A stretch of 64,000 bases of DNA from Sphingobacterium alkalisoli (GTDB lineage Bacteria; Bacteroidota; Bacteroidia; Sphingobacteriales; Sphingobacteriaceae): the NCBI RefSeq assembly GCF_005049105.1, contig NZ_SUKA01000001.1, positions 930,001 through 994,000 on the forward strand, given 5' to 3'. Positions 57,101-64,000 of the stretch are shown here, in pieces. Within the stretch, counting starts at the first letter, position 1. The number at the start of each line of letters is the position of its first letter. The notes beneath the pieces are model-generated. The model saw nothing but the letters and a program-made list of their open reading frames with translations, was not told the DNA's origin and searched no databases. Both the position numbers and the translations under genes were made by a program.

Positions 57101-59970
57101 GGGGCAATATGACCATATCCCACATGGAAAATTGGGGGAATATCTATGTTTATCATTTGTCGAAGAGCAAGATTGCCGCTATTAGCGCCTCTTCTCCTTT
57201 GACAGCAGCAAGTTTCTTAACGTTGGAACAGTCGACAGAGACGTCTGTTGTAGATGCCGGTTCCCGGCTGTCGATGAGTGTGTCAGCAAATGGGAAGCCC
57301 TATATCCTTTATACGAAAAATGAAAGACCTTTTGTACAGCGTTATCACTTGGTGGTGGATGAAACAGAAGAACCTGAGCCGGAACCCGAGCCAGACGAGG
57401 TCGTAACAACAGCCAGATGGATGGAAACACTGGATCGTGGCGTTGTAGCTGTCCGCCCTGCTAATAACCGTGTTTTTGTCAGCTGGCGGCTGTTGGGCGA
57501 TGAAACCATGGATTTGGGATTCAATGTGTACCGTGATGATATCAAGCTCAATGAAGAACCTATTACCGGTTCGACAAACTATCAGGATGTGACAGAGATA
57601 AACGGTAAATATATCGTGGTTCCTGTGGTCAACGGCGAAGAAGGCACGCCTTCCAAAGAAGTGGACGTATGGAGCCAGGGTTATCTTTCTATTCCAATGG
57701 ACATACCACCCACAGGTGTAGCCCAAGATGGAACTCCATATACCCATACAGCGAACGATCTAAGTGTGGGGGATTTAGATGGCGACGGTGAATATGAAGT
57801 TATTGTGAAATGGGAACCCACGCTTTCCGGCGATAATTTGCAGGGCCAGCGCGGAAAAGTTTATTTAGATGCGTACAAATTGAACGGAACCAAATTATGG
57901 CGGATAGATCTTGGAATAAATATACGTGCAGGTGCACACTACACGCAGTTTTTAGTGTACGATTTCGACGGGGATGGGAAAGCAGAGTTAGCATTACGTA
58001 CCTCGGATGGTACAGTTGATGGAACAGGCGTGGTTATTGGCGACGCCAATGCCGATCATCGTGAACCCAGTGGTTTTATTCTTTCAGGACCGGAATTTTT
58101 AACGGTATTCGAAGGAATGACTGGTAAAGCATTGGCTACAGTAGATTATATACCTGAGCGTGGGCGTGTGGCAGACTGGGGCGACCTTTACGGTAACCGG
58201 GTTGACCGTTTCATTGCAGCGGTAGCTTATTTAGATGGCGAACGTCCAAGTATGGTATTTGGACGGGGATATTATACCCGTATGGTTCGAGCAGCATGGG
58301 ATTGGCGAGATGGAAAACTTACCCAAAGATGGGTCTTCGATACAAACACGAAAGGCAATGAAGCGCATTTTGGTCAGGGTAATCACCAGATGTCGGTAGC
58401 CGATGTAGATAATGACGGAAAAGATGAGATACTCAATGGTGCAAGTGTAGTCAATGACAACGGAAGAAAATTTTATAGTACGGGTCGAGGTCATGGAGAT
58501 GCCCTTCATGTAAGCCAAATGGATCCAACTAAGGATCGGCAGTTGGTCTGGATGCCGCATGAATCGCCAAGTTCTTACAAAGATTTAGCGATCACATTAG
58601 TCGATGCATCGACAGGTGAGACCATCTTTGGTATACCTGCCACGAGGGACATTGGTCGTGCCATGGCTGCCGATATTGATCCGCGCTACAAAGGCTACGA
58701 GATGTGGTCTGCTGCGGGCGGCTTGTATAATGTAAATGGCACTCAAGTCACACCTGCAAAACCGAGCTCTATGAACTTTGGAATTTGGTGGGACGGTGAT
58801 CTTTTGCGAGAATTATTGGACGGGACCAATATTGATAAGTGGGATTGGAATAACAATTCGACGAAACGTTTGGCGACTTTTGGTAACCAAGGTGCATTGT
58901 CGAATAACAGTACGAAGGCCACACCAGGTTTAAGTGCAGATGTTCTTGGCGACTGGCGAGAAGAGGTCATCTATCGTTCAGAAGACAGCAAGCAGCTGAT
59001 GGTGTTCACTACGGCGATACCTACAGAACATCGGTTGTATACGTTGATGCATGATTCGCAGTATCGCACGGCAATTGCGTGGCAGAACAGCGGCTATAAT
59101 CAACCGCCCCATCCTAGTTTTTATCTAGGAGAGGAGATGGTTGAGCAAGAGCAGCCTAATATAGCGTTGTTGGAACTGGAGAAAAAGGAACAGGAAATTG
59201 ATTTCCCTGAGTTTCCAGCGCTCACCTTCGATCTCGCACAAGTACGTCCAGAAGCGACAGCAACCTCCGGATTAAGAATTGACTACACAACGGACAACCC
59301 GCAGGTGGTTACGGTAGAAAACCAACAATTGAAGTTTGTTGGTATAGGAACCGCTAATATTACCGCGGTACAGAAGGGCAATATTACTTGGGAAGCCGCC
59401 GATCCTGTTACGAAATCACTGTCAATAGCGAAAGGAATACAGACGATTAGCTTTGAAGATTTGCCAACGCTGACGGTAAGTGACGATCCTTATCTAACGG
59501 AAGTAGAAAGCAGTTCCGGCCTGCCCGTGTCACTCGAGTCTATGGACACACGCCTTGCTACTATTGAGGGCGACCATGTCGCTGTACACCAAGGTGGGCG
59601 TACAGAGATTGTTGCGAAACAAGCTGGTAATGAATTGTGGCAAGCAGCCGATCCGGTGAGCAAGGATCTCGAGATTTTAGAGAAGCCATCCATGGATGTG
59701 GTGAAAGTAGTCACTCCCAATGGCGACGGAGACAATGATGTGTTGATTGTGAGAGAGATTGAGCGTTATCCGGAAAACACATTCCGTGTATTTAATCGCC
59801 AGGGGCAGATGCTCGCCGATATCGAGAACTACAACAATGCAGATAGGGTGTTTGACGGAAAAGACACCTCTGGGAATTTGCTCCAGGAAGGAACTTATTT
59901 CTTCAAGCTGGAATGGTTACAGGACGGTAAAAAGTTGCAACAAAGTGGTTGGTTTTATTTAAAAAGATAA
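54190..59970 (+). CDS. Giant CE12 esterase - double propeller - PL11 rhamnogalacturonan lyase with T9SS type-B tail
   Basis: Secreted protein of 1926 residues. Order: signal peptide (1-22); CE12/SGNH acetylesterase (about 25-250) with IGDSTV (Ser34), RAQGGESS, QFGHNDAG (Asn105) and DDNLHTN (Asp223/His226); two nearly identical predicted propellers (260-661 and 662-1052); an acidic EPEPEPEP linker; PL11 rhamnogalacturonan lyase (about 1075-1650) with calcium-loop motifs DLDGDGEYE (1195), DFDGDGK (1258) and DVDNDGKDE (1405); two Ig-like/MBG repeats (about 1665-1835); and a gliding-type C-terminal domain (1837-1926, TPNGDGDNDVL and VFDGKDTSGNLLQEGTYFF). It should deacetylate and cleave RG-I outside the cell. 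Export by T9SS with PorP/SprF help is inferred. Confidence 0.94.
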   Translation: MKRILSIGIICLVTLVSLGFIALDRSRIVLIGDSTVRSGQEEWPNGVLWGWGTSLKELYEDDRVEIVNRAQGGESSRTFYASGKFTQVLEELQAGDILLLQFGHNDAGSVTGDSKASLRGIGDNIQNVTNSQGQQEVVHSYGWYLRQFIQLAKEKGVKPVVASPVPRNAFVEGFTVRSLEEWGLWSRQVAEQESVDFLDLNNRVADLYDFMGEDAVAEFFPDDNLHTNKAGADATAEIVYNGLVALNIISIDDSAPENIWEIMGNDNQISDVATAYGSAVGRVEGGVEVPYAVFTSSADGLVVKKRNASGQWEQVGTALTDYKFTNSGNRQAIAQSYLWLGKDNVLYCSYVDGSDGHRLKIVYYKEAAESWEPLGDNAANLQVSTGGISPWGTNNIRDQVNHYVAFDKNNVLYIAYGETPTNTRKGAAHVKRFVGGAWELVGGGAIPIEGAPSYGAAGYSVAFDSQNRPFVSYAWSANNPDEVGAVQVRYFDAGSWKTLGDVTSSGQGSSARYTQMGISNDMVFVYFMNTGSGSRPFLVYSPIADPSWTNLRMADHANSVNEQLVVDAAGNMTISHMESWGNIYVYHLTKSKIAEISTSSPLTLASFITLEKSAETALVDAGARLSMSVSASGDPYILYTKNERPFVQRYLFPKIDFIPNTWEIMGSDNQISDVASAYGSAVGRVEGGVEVPYAVFTSSADGLVVKKRNASGQWEQVGAALTDYKFTNSGNRQAIAQSYLWLGKDNVLYCSYVDGSDGHRLKIVYYKEAAESWEPLGDNAANRLVSTGGISPWGTNNIRDQVNHAVAFDRDNVLYVVYGEAPTNTRKGAAHVKRFVGGAWELVGGGAIPIEGAPNYGAAGFSIAFDSQNRPFVSYAWSANNPDEVGAVQVRYFDAGSWKTLGDVTSSGQGSSARFTQMGISNDMVFVYFMNTGSGSRPFLVYSPIADPSWTNLRLADHASSVSERLVVDAGGNMTISHMENWGNIYVYHLSKSKIAAISASSPLTAASFLTLEQSTETSVVDAGSRLSMSVSANGKPYILYTKNERPFVQRYHLVVDETEEPEPEPEPDEVVTTARWMETLDRGVVAVRPANNRVFVSWRLLGDETMDLGFNVYRDDIKLNEEPITGSTNYQDVTEINGKYIVVPVVNGEEGTPSKEVDVWSQGYLSIPMDIPPTGVAQDGTPYTHTANDLSVGDLDGDGEYEVIVKWEPTLSGDNLQGQRGKVYLDAYKLNGTKLWRIDLGINIRAGAHYTQFLVYDFDGDGKAELALRTSDGTVDGTGVVIGDANADHREPSGFILSGPEFLTVFEGMTGKALATVDYIPERGRVADWGDLYGNRVDRFIAAVAYLDGERPSMVFGRGYYTRMVRAAWDWRDGKLTQRWVFDTNTKGNEAHFGQGNHQMSVADVDNDGKDEILNGASVVNDNGRKFYSTGRGHGDALHVSQMDPTKDRQLVWMPHESPSSYKDLAITLVDASTGETIFGIPATRDIGRAMAADIDPRYKGYEMWSAAGGLYNVNGTQVTPAKPSSMNFGIWWDGDLLRELLDGTNIDKWDWNNNSTKRLATFGNQGALSNNSTKATPGLSADVLGDWREEVIYRSEDSKQLMVFTTAIPTEHRLYTLMHDSQYRTAIAWQNSGYNQPPHPSFYLGEEMVEQEQPNIALLELEKKEQEIDFPEFPALTFDLAQVRPEATATSGLRIDYTTDNPQVVTVENQQLKFVGIGTANITAVQKGNITWEAADPVTKSLSIAKGIQTISFEDLPTLTVSDDPYLTEVESSSGLPVSLESMDTRLATIEGDHVAVHQGGRTEIVAKQAGNELWQAADPVSKDLEILEKPSMDVVKVVTPNGDGDNDVLIVREIERYPENTFRVFNRQGQMLADIENYNNADRVFDGKDTSGNLLQEGTYFFKLEWLQDGKKLQQSGWFYLKR
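54967..56172 (+). repeat. First copy of a 1.2-kb in-frame tandem repeat (propeller 1)
   Basis: Encodes residues 260-661. The unit is repeated at a 1206-base offset with long identical nucleotide runs, for example 55150-55310 against 56356-56516 with only isolated changes. Seven internal blades can be seen, each with a hydrophobic strand, an Asp/Asn-containing loop and a Trp-containing strand (WEQVG, WEPLG, WELVGG, WKTLG, WTNLR). Confidence 0.9.
56173..57345 (+). repeat. Second copy of the 1.2-kb tandem repeat (propeller 2)
   Basis: Encodes residues 662-1052 and starts with WEIMGSDNQISDVASAYG against WEIMGNDNQISDVATAYG in the first copy. The differences are few, scattered, and mostly conservative, which points to recent duplication or ongoing gene conversion. 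It is joined to the lyase by the acidic Glu-Pro linker. Confidence 0.9.
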
Positions 59971-59971
59971 G

Positions 59972-60880
59972 ATGAGAAAAACAGGATATTTTTACCGTTC
60001 TTTCATAGCGGTATTCATGATAAGCATACTAGCAGTAGAAGTCAATGCCCAGCAACAGCTCGGAACATATTTGCAATATCAACAGCATCCCGAAGCGATC
60101 AATTCGGCCTATACGCTGGCTTCTGATCAGGCCAAAGTTTACAGTGTGGGCCGTAAGCAATGGATGGGAATTGATGGCGCCCCAGCGACCGTATTGTTGG
60201 GGGGGCATATCAAGACCTCTAATGAACGTTCTGCAGTCGGGTTTAATCTGTTGTATGACAAGATCGGTCCCGAACGCTATACGGAAGCCAGTGCCTTTTA
60301 TGGGCATAGCATCCAGTTGTCCGAAAATGATTATATATCAGGTACCGTCGGACTAGGGTTGCGATTTTATAATGTGCGTTTTGCGCTGCTCGAACAGAGC
60401 GATCAGTCGTTGCGAAGTGATATTAATGAGCGGGTAGGAAGCATAGGTCTATCTTTCCTTTACCATAGACCTGAGCAATTTTATGTTGGTGTATCGGTGC
60501 CACGTATTGGAGCAGAACAGTTTAAAGAAGTCCAAGTCTTCCGTGAGAATTATTCAGCTGTAGCTGCATACCTCTTTACGGTAGACCAAGGGTTTCATGT
60601 GAAAGCAGCAACCTGGCTTTCTATGATGGATAATGAGGAGATGCTCGGTAACTTTTCGGCTACGGCCTACTTCAATCGTAAGATAGGCTTAGGCCTTAAC
60701 TATGGCACGAGCAGAGATATGGGTGTTATCGCATCCTTTCAGGTGAGCAATAGTTTCAAATTTGGCTATGGTTACCAGTTTGGGGTAGCTAGTACAAATA
60801 TCTCTGGAATGCGTAATGGTTCACATGAGATTTCTTTAAGCTATCATTTTTCAAAGGGAGGGGGACTTCGGTTACTTTAG
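59972..60880 (+). CDS. PorP/SprF-family outer-membrane protein
   Basis: Outer-membrane beta-barrel of 302 residues with a signal peptide ending VNAQQ. PorP/SprF features are QLGTYLQYQQHPEAINSAY near the N-terminus, RKQWMGIDGAPATVLLGGH, a GFNLLYDKIGP segment and SLSYHFSKGGGLRLL at the C-terminus. Family members (PorP, SprF) assist secretion or attachment of T9SS cargo with type-B C-terminal domains. It starts one base after the stop of the giant lyase gene, whose tail is of that type, so it is the probable dedicated partner. Confidence 0.93.
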   Translation: MRKTGYFYRSFIAVFMISILAVEVNAQQQLGTYLQYQQHPEAINSAYTLASDQAKVYSVGRKQWMGIDGAPATVLLGGHIKTSNERSAVGFNLLYDKIGPERYTEASAFYGHSIQLSENDYISGTVGLGLRFYNVRFALLEQSDQSLRSDINERVGSIGLSFLYHRPEQFYVGVSVPRIGAEQFKEVQVFRENYSAVAAYLFTVDQGFHVKAATWLSMMDNEEMLGNFSATAYFNRKIGLGLNYGTSRDMGVIASFQVSNSFKFGYGYQFGVASTNISGMRNGSHEISLSYHFSKGGGLRLL

Positions 60881-60962
60881 CAACAACTATTTTCGCAATG
60901 AAATAACGTGCCTTATTTGATTATTATCTATTTGGTTAATATATAGTTTAAGCTTTCAAAAT

Positions 60963-61412
60963 ATGAAAACAGGTGTGATTGTAGGTAATCTATTGGTTAC
61001 CTACATTCTTTTTCCACTTATATATGTTGCCGAGTATTTGGTGAACATTTTTACGAAAAATTATAAGTATTATGACACATATTATAGCGATTTAGGATCG
61101 TATTTAAGTAGGGTTTTCGAGGGAGTATTTTTCTGGGGTACAATTTTGCTTGTTGCAACATTGATTCCACTACATTTAGTTAAAATTAAGTGGTTATATC
61201 GAATACGACGAAATTATATACTACTATCAATTTTGTGCTATATCGCTATAAATATTTTATTTGTTATACTGACTGGATACGGTATGTTGCTGTTGACAAA
61301 ATTCAGCCCTTGGTCAGAGCAGGTTCCGTTTGCTGTTGTGCTGATCGGTTTTTCATCTTTGATTCAGGGTGTCCTATATTTTTTAGTCGATCGCTACTAT
61401 CGACTAAAATAA
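60963..61412 (+). CDS. Small four-helix membrane protein
   Basis: Hypothetical protein of 149 residues with four hydrophobic segments (about 7-27, 52-75, 84-105, 119-141) and a Tyr-rich loop KNYKYYDTYYSDLGSYL. I recognise no family. It lies 82 bases after the PorP/SprF gene in the same direction; this may be a separate transcript. Function unknown. Confidence 0.65.
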   Translation: MKTGVIVGNLLVTYILFPLIYVAEYLVNIFTKNYKYYDTYYSDLGSYLSRVFEGVFFWGTILLVATLIPLHLVKIKWLYRIRRNYILLSILCYIAINILFVILTGYGMLLLTKFSPWSEQVPFAVVLIGFSSLIQGVLYFLVDRYYRLK

Positions 61413-61565
61413 TTTCTGTACGAGTTCTAATTCGTAGGTTGACCTATTTCATCACAGAAGCCTATTCTGTTCCATTAAGTTGTTTGAGGACCTTATTGAT
61501 TTCTTGTCTTGTGGTAAGATTATTGTAGTTAGTAACCGATATTTTTGGTAATTAAAATTAAACTT

Positions 61566-61967
61566 ATGGCACCACAACCCTCAAAAATATGGGCCGATTA
61601 CCCAGTAAAAGACATCAATAGGTCCAAAGAATTCTATACCGCACTAGGATTTTCCGTACGGGATCAAACGCACGACGGGGATAATTTCATTAGCCTTACC
61701 ATAGGCCATAGCGGTTTCATCCTTAACCTATTTTCTACTGAACGGTTTGAAAAGGGCGTAAAGACGAAGTCTGCGGATACGGCTAACGGCAATGAAGTGA
61801 ATTTCAGTATTTCTGCAGACACTAAAGAAGAAGTATTAGAATGGGAAAAGGCACTTGAAGCAATCGGTGCAGATATCATCAGCCCACCCGAAGAGATGAA
61901 GGAGGGGTGGTGGGCTATGCGTTTTGCCGATCCGGACGGACACCGTTGGGTGGTGTTAAATATGTAA
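61566..61967 (+). CDS. VOC (glyoxalase/bleomycin-resistance fold) protein
   Basis: Small cytosolic protein of 133 residues with the vicinal oxygen chelate fold. It starts MAPQPSKIWADYPVKDINRSKEFYTALGF and ends WAMRFADPDGHRWVVLNM, both typical halves of the VOC domain. Metal ligands are not obvious, so it may be a non-catalytic or binding member. An upstream TTG (61545) extends the frame, but the ATG has the conserved start and an A-rich upstream region. Substrate unknown. Confidence 0.9.
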   Translation: MAPQPSKIWADYPVKDINRSKEFYTALGFSVRDQTHDGDNFISLTIGHSGFILNLFSTERFEKGVKTKSADTANGNEVNFSISADTKEEVLEWEKALEAIGADIISPPEEMKEGWWAMRFADPDGHRWVVLNM

Positions 61968-61972
61968 TAGAA

Positions 61973-62515
61973 TTACCGAAATGATTCTACTGCAATACCC
62001 AAGTTTTTCACCCGTTTTGCCCATATCCTGTAAGACATAAATAGCTGCAGGAGGAATATCGAGCTGATAATGGCTAGCGAGATATATTTGCTCGGGTTAA
62101 ACGTTATTCCGTAGGTGAAAAACAAAAGAAGCCCCATTAGGTAAATCTGTCTGGTAATAATGGAAACGATAGCGTAAATTTTAACTTTAGATCGATACTT
62201 GTTTATCGATTCTCGAATATTTGTTCCTTGCACCGGGTATTTAGCAATGCGATAACCCATCAAGTTGTGAATAATGGGTACAAGCACAGATAGTACAAGC
62301 AGGATGTTGATCCATACTGGTTTTTTGTCACCGTCAAACATGGAGTAATAGCATATCAGAAAAATACTCCATACAATGATTTCTATTGTTAATTGTTTTC
62401 TAATACCGCTAAGAGTAGGGTGCATTTTTTCGGATGCCATGGCCCGAATTTCTTGATCGGAAACTCGTGGAGATTCCACTGTGCTCCATGTAGTCTTTAT
62501 ATCGTTCAGTTCCAT
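61973..62515 (-). CDS. Membrane protein paired with an ECF-type sigma factor
   Basis: Protein of 180 residues. A soluble N-terminus (ELNDIKTTWSTVESPRVSDQEIRAM) precedes four hydrophobic segments (about 43-62, 68-87, 112-135, 140-163). It starts 2 bases after the sigma factor gene, so the two are co-transcribed and probably translationally coupled. The position and topology suggest an anti-sigma or sensor role, but the sequence shows no zinc-finger (HxxxCxxC) or FecR motif. Function inferred only. Confidence 0.75.
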   Translation of the reverse strand: MELNDIKTTWSTVESPRVSDQEIRAMASEKMHPTLSGIRKQLTIEIIVWSIFLICYYSMFDGDKKPVWINILLVLSVLVPIIHNLMGYRIAKYPVQGTNIRESINKYRSKVKIYAIVSIITRQIYLMGLLLFFTYGITFNPSKYISLAIISSIFLLQLFMSYRIWAKRVKNLGIAVESFR

Positions 62516-62517
62516 TA

Positions 62518-62994
62518 TTAATTGTTTAAAAAGTTTTTGATTTTGATTTTAATTCTGTTCAATTTGACACCAACATTATTTTCACTTATTCCTGTAATTT
62601 CTGCTATTTGTTGATAACTCAGATCTTCAAGGTATAGGGTGATAATTGCCTTATCGGCATCATTAAGCCTTTTTAACGCATTGAATAAACGCTCTTGACG
62701 AATGGCAAGTTCTTCATCGGGTTGTTCGTCTGCAAGATCGGGCAAGACGGGTGAGTACTCAATTGCATGTTTCTTTTTACGGAAGGAGGCAATTGCAGTA
62801 TTCAGCGCAATGCGATAGATCCAGGTGCTGATTTTAGACTCATTTTTAAATGTCTGATGGGATTTCCAAAGCTGGAACGTTATTTCCTGAAAAAGATCTT
62901 CACGGTCCTCGCGGATATCCCGGTACAGGCGACATACTTTATGGATAATTCCTTGATGTTCACTTATAAGGGCTAAAAACACTGCTTCATCCAT
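62518..62994 (-). CDS. ECF-type RNA polymerase sigma factor
   Basis: Sigma-70 family factor of 158 residues. Region 2 (about 9-75) contains YRDIREDREDLFQEITFQLW and FKNESKISTWIYRIALNTAI. Region 4 (about 100-155) contains RLNDADKAIITLYLEDLSYQQIAEI and GISENNVGVKLNRIKIKIK, a helix-turn-helix. It directs transcription of an unknown regulon. The downstream membrane protein is the likely regulator. No SusC gene in this window carries an STN domain, so it is not of the FecI/FecR transport type. Confidence 0.93.
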   Translation of the reverse strand: MDEAVFLALISEHQGIIHKVCRLYRDIREDREDLFQEITFQLWKSHQTFKNESKISTWIYRIALNTAIASFRKKKHAIEYSPVLPDLADEQPDEELAIRQERLFNALKRLNDADKAIITLYLEDLSYQQIAEITGISENNVGVKLNRIKIKIKNFLNN

Positions 62995-63222
62995 TACTCT
63001 CTTTTATTAAAGGTAATAATTTTGCGACCGTCTGTATATTCGTCTTATTCATATTATCTGTATTTCTCAATAAGTAGCGGAAATACGGAAAAACTTACAG
63101 CGGTTTATTAAATATGTCACTCACTCACCGTCAATTTTGGCATATCAAATTTGCCACATATATCTACGATTTTTTCGTAATCAATATATTTTTTATATCT
63201 TTATAAGATCAAAATAAACATT

Positions 63223-64000
63223 ATGAGATACTTACTTCTAGTTTTATCCTTTTTTGTGGAATTTACTGTCTATGCTCAAGAAAAAGCCATAGCAAAAGTC
63301 CATTATATCTTTGAACATGTCAACGATACAGCACAACGTGAACAGCCTTTAGTGTTTGAGACCATAACTTATTTAGGAAACATAGGAAGTTTTTTTACCG
63401 AAGGATCCACTTTAAACGCTCAGGAGGTCATGCGTAAACAGTTTTTGTCTGCTAATTTTGACGGAAATATAGTAATCGAAAAAAGAGCTGATCCCCTGAG
63501 AAACTATTATATTATAATTCCTTCAAAAGCCGAAATTTTTGAAGTACATAATATTGCCGGCGAGAACTTTGTTACCAAGACTGATTACGATGTGCCATCA
63601 TGGACTATAGAAGACGATACATCGACAATCGGAGGTTATTTATGCCAAAAGGCAGTTACGAAATTTAAGGGAAGGAACTATACCGCTTGGTTTACAGCCG
63701 AACTTCCCTTTTCCTTTGGTCCTTGGAAACTTCATGGATTACCAGGTCTAATTTTGGCTGCAAAGGATGATAAAGAAGAAGTAACTTTTAAATACGGAGG
63801 TTTTGAGAAGGTCGATAGTGAAGATGCTAAACTGATCGCCGCTCCTGAAAATACGATTTCGGCTAAACCGGAAGAGATAATAAGACTAAAAACAGCCTAT
63901 GAAGAGAATCCCTCCGCATATTTCAAATCTAGAGAATCCGTCCGGAGGTCCGGTACTTCATCTGGCGCCAATACTTCGAAGGATTTGGACGCAAGAAAGA
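63223..64000 (+). CDS. GLPGLI-family protein (3' end beyond window)
   Basis: Exported protein; 259 residues visible, running off the right edge. A signal peptide ends near residue 19 (EFTVYAQ). The family name motif is present as KLHGLPGLILAAKD (about 169-182), preceded by the typical GGYLCQKAVTKFKGRNYTAWF (139-159). GLPGLI proteins are widespread in Bacteroidota and of unknown function, often next to peptidases or TonB receptors. It is divergent from the sigma factor. Confidence 0.9.
   Translation, partial: MRYLLLVLSFFVEFTVYAQEKAIAKVHYIFEHVNDTAQREQPLVFETITYLGNIGSFFTEGSTLNAQEVMRKQFLSANFDGNIVIEKRADPLRNYYIIIPSKAEIFEVHNIAGENFVTKTDYDVPSWTIEDDTSTIGGYLCQKAVTKFKGRNYTAWFTAELPFSFGPWKLHGLPGLILAAKDDKEEVTFKYGGFEKVDSEDAKLIAAPENTISAKPEEIIRLKTAYEENPSAYFKSRESVRRSGTSSGANTSKDLDARK

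Noticed and set aside
61545-61565. TTG start for the VOC protein
   Set aside because: The ATG at 61566 starts the conserved domain directly.

Overview
The window looks like a chromosomal segment of a Sphingobacteriaceae-type Bacteroidota (Sphingobacterium, Pedobacter or Olivibacter relatives). The evidence is moderate GC, SusC/SusD pairs, a type IX secretion (T9SS) type-B C-terminal domain with a PorP/SprF partner, GLPGLI and DUF2911 proteins, A-rich start regions without Shine-Dalgarno sites, and TTG/TAnnTTTG-type promoters. I see no tRNA, rRNA, CRISPR array or intact insertion sequence. The left-edge SusC gene and the right-edge GLPGLI gene are cut by the window.

Layout. (1) 1-8.9 kb, minus strand: a nutrient-uptake locus in the order SusC, SusD, FAS1 (fasciclin)+discoidin-like lipoprotein, second lipoprotein, next SusC (truncated). 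No enzyme is visible. (2) 9.7-10.3 kb: a DUF2911 protein. (3) 10.4-24.8 kb, minus strand: one nearly complete branched-chain amino acid cluster, transcribed ilvE-ilvD-ilvB-ilvN-(DinB-like)-ilvC-leuC-leuD-(ModF-like tandem ABC ATPase)-leuB-leuA-ilvA. Several of its spacers carry a recurring low-complexity or inverted-repeat sequence type. (4) 25.2-27.1 kb: atpD-atpC with a strong terminator. (5) 27.3-29.3 kb: a coiled-coil membrane protein, divergent from a two-subunit CoA-transferase (scoA/scoB). (6) 29.4-37 kb, plus strand: a GH28 pectinase and an L-rhamnose catabolic set (rhaT, bifunctional aldolase/dehydrogenase, RhaI-type isomerase, FGGY kinase). (7) 37.3-60.9 kb, plus strand: a large polysaccharide utilisation locus for rhamnogalacturonan I (RG-I). 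It has a CE12-type acetylesterase, a four-FAS1 lipoprotein, two SusC/SusD pairs with two FAS1 lipoproteins between them, a 1926-residue multi-enzyme protein, and a PorP/SprF protein. (8) 61-64 kb: a small membrane protein, a VOC-fold protein, an ECF-type sigma factor with a membrane partner, and the start of a GLPGLI protein.

How it fits together. The sequence supports a pectin (RG-I) programme: extracellular deacetylation and lyase cleavage, GH28 hydrolysis, uptake through SusC/SusD, and conversion of released L-rhamnose to triose phosphate and lactate. The most unusual object is the 1926-residue protein. It runs signal peptide, CE12/SGNH esterase, two nearly identical predicted seven-bladed propellers, PL11 rhamnogalacturonan lyase, Ig-like repeats, then a type-B T9SS sorting domain. 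The PorP/SprF gene starts one base after it. The second striking feature is FAS1 lipoproteins woven between SusC/SusD pairs in two separate loci. A third is a 19-nt motif placed identically over the predicted -33 element of the two RG-I promoters. Functions are inferred from sequence families; no search was run.
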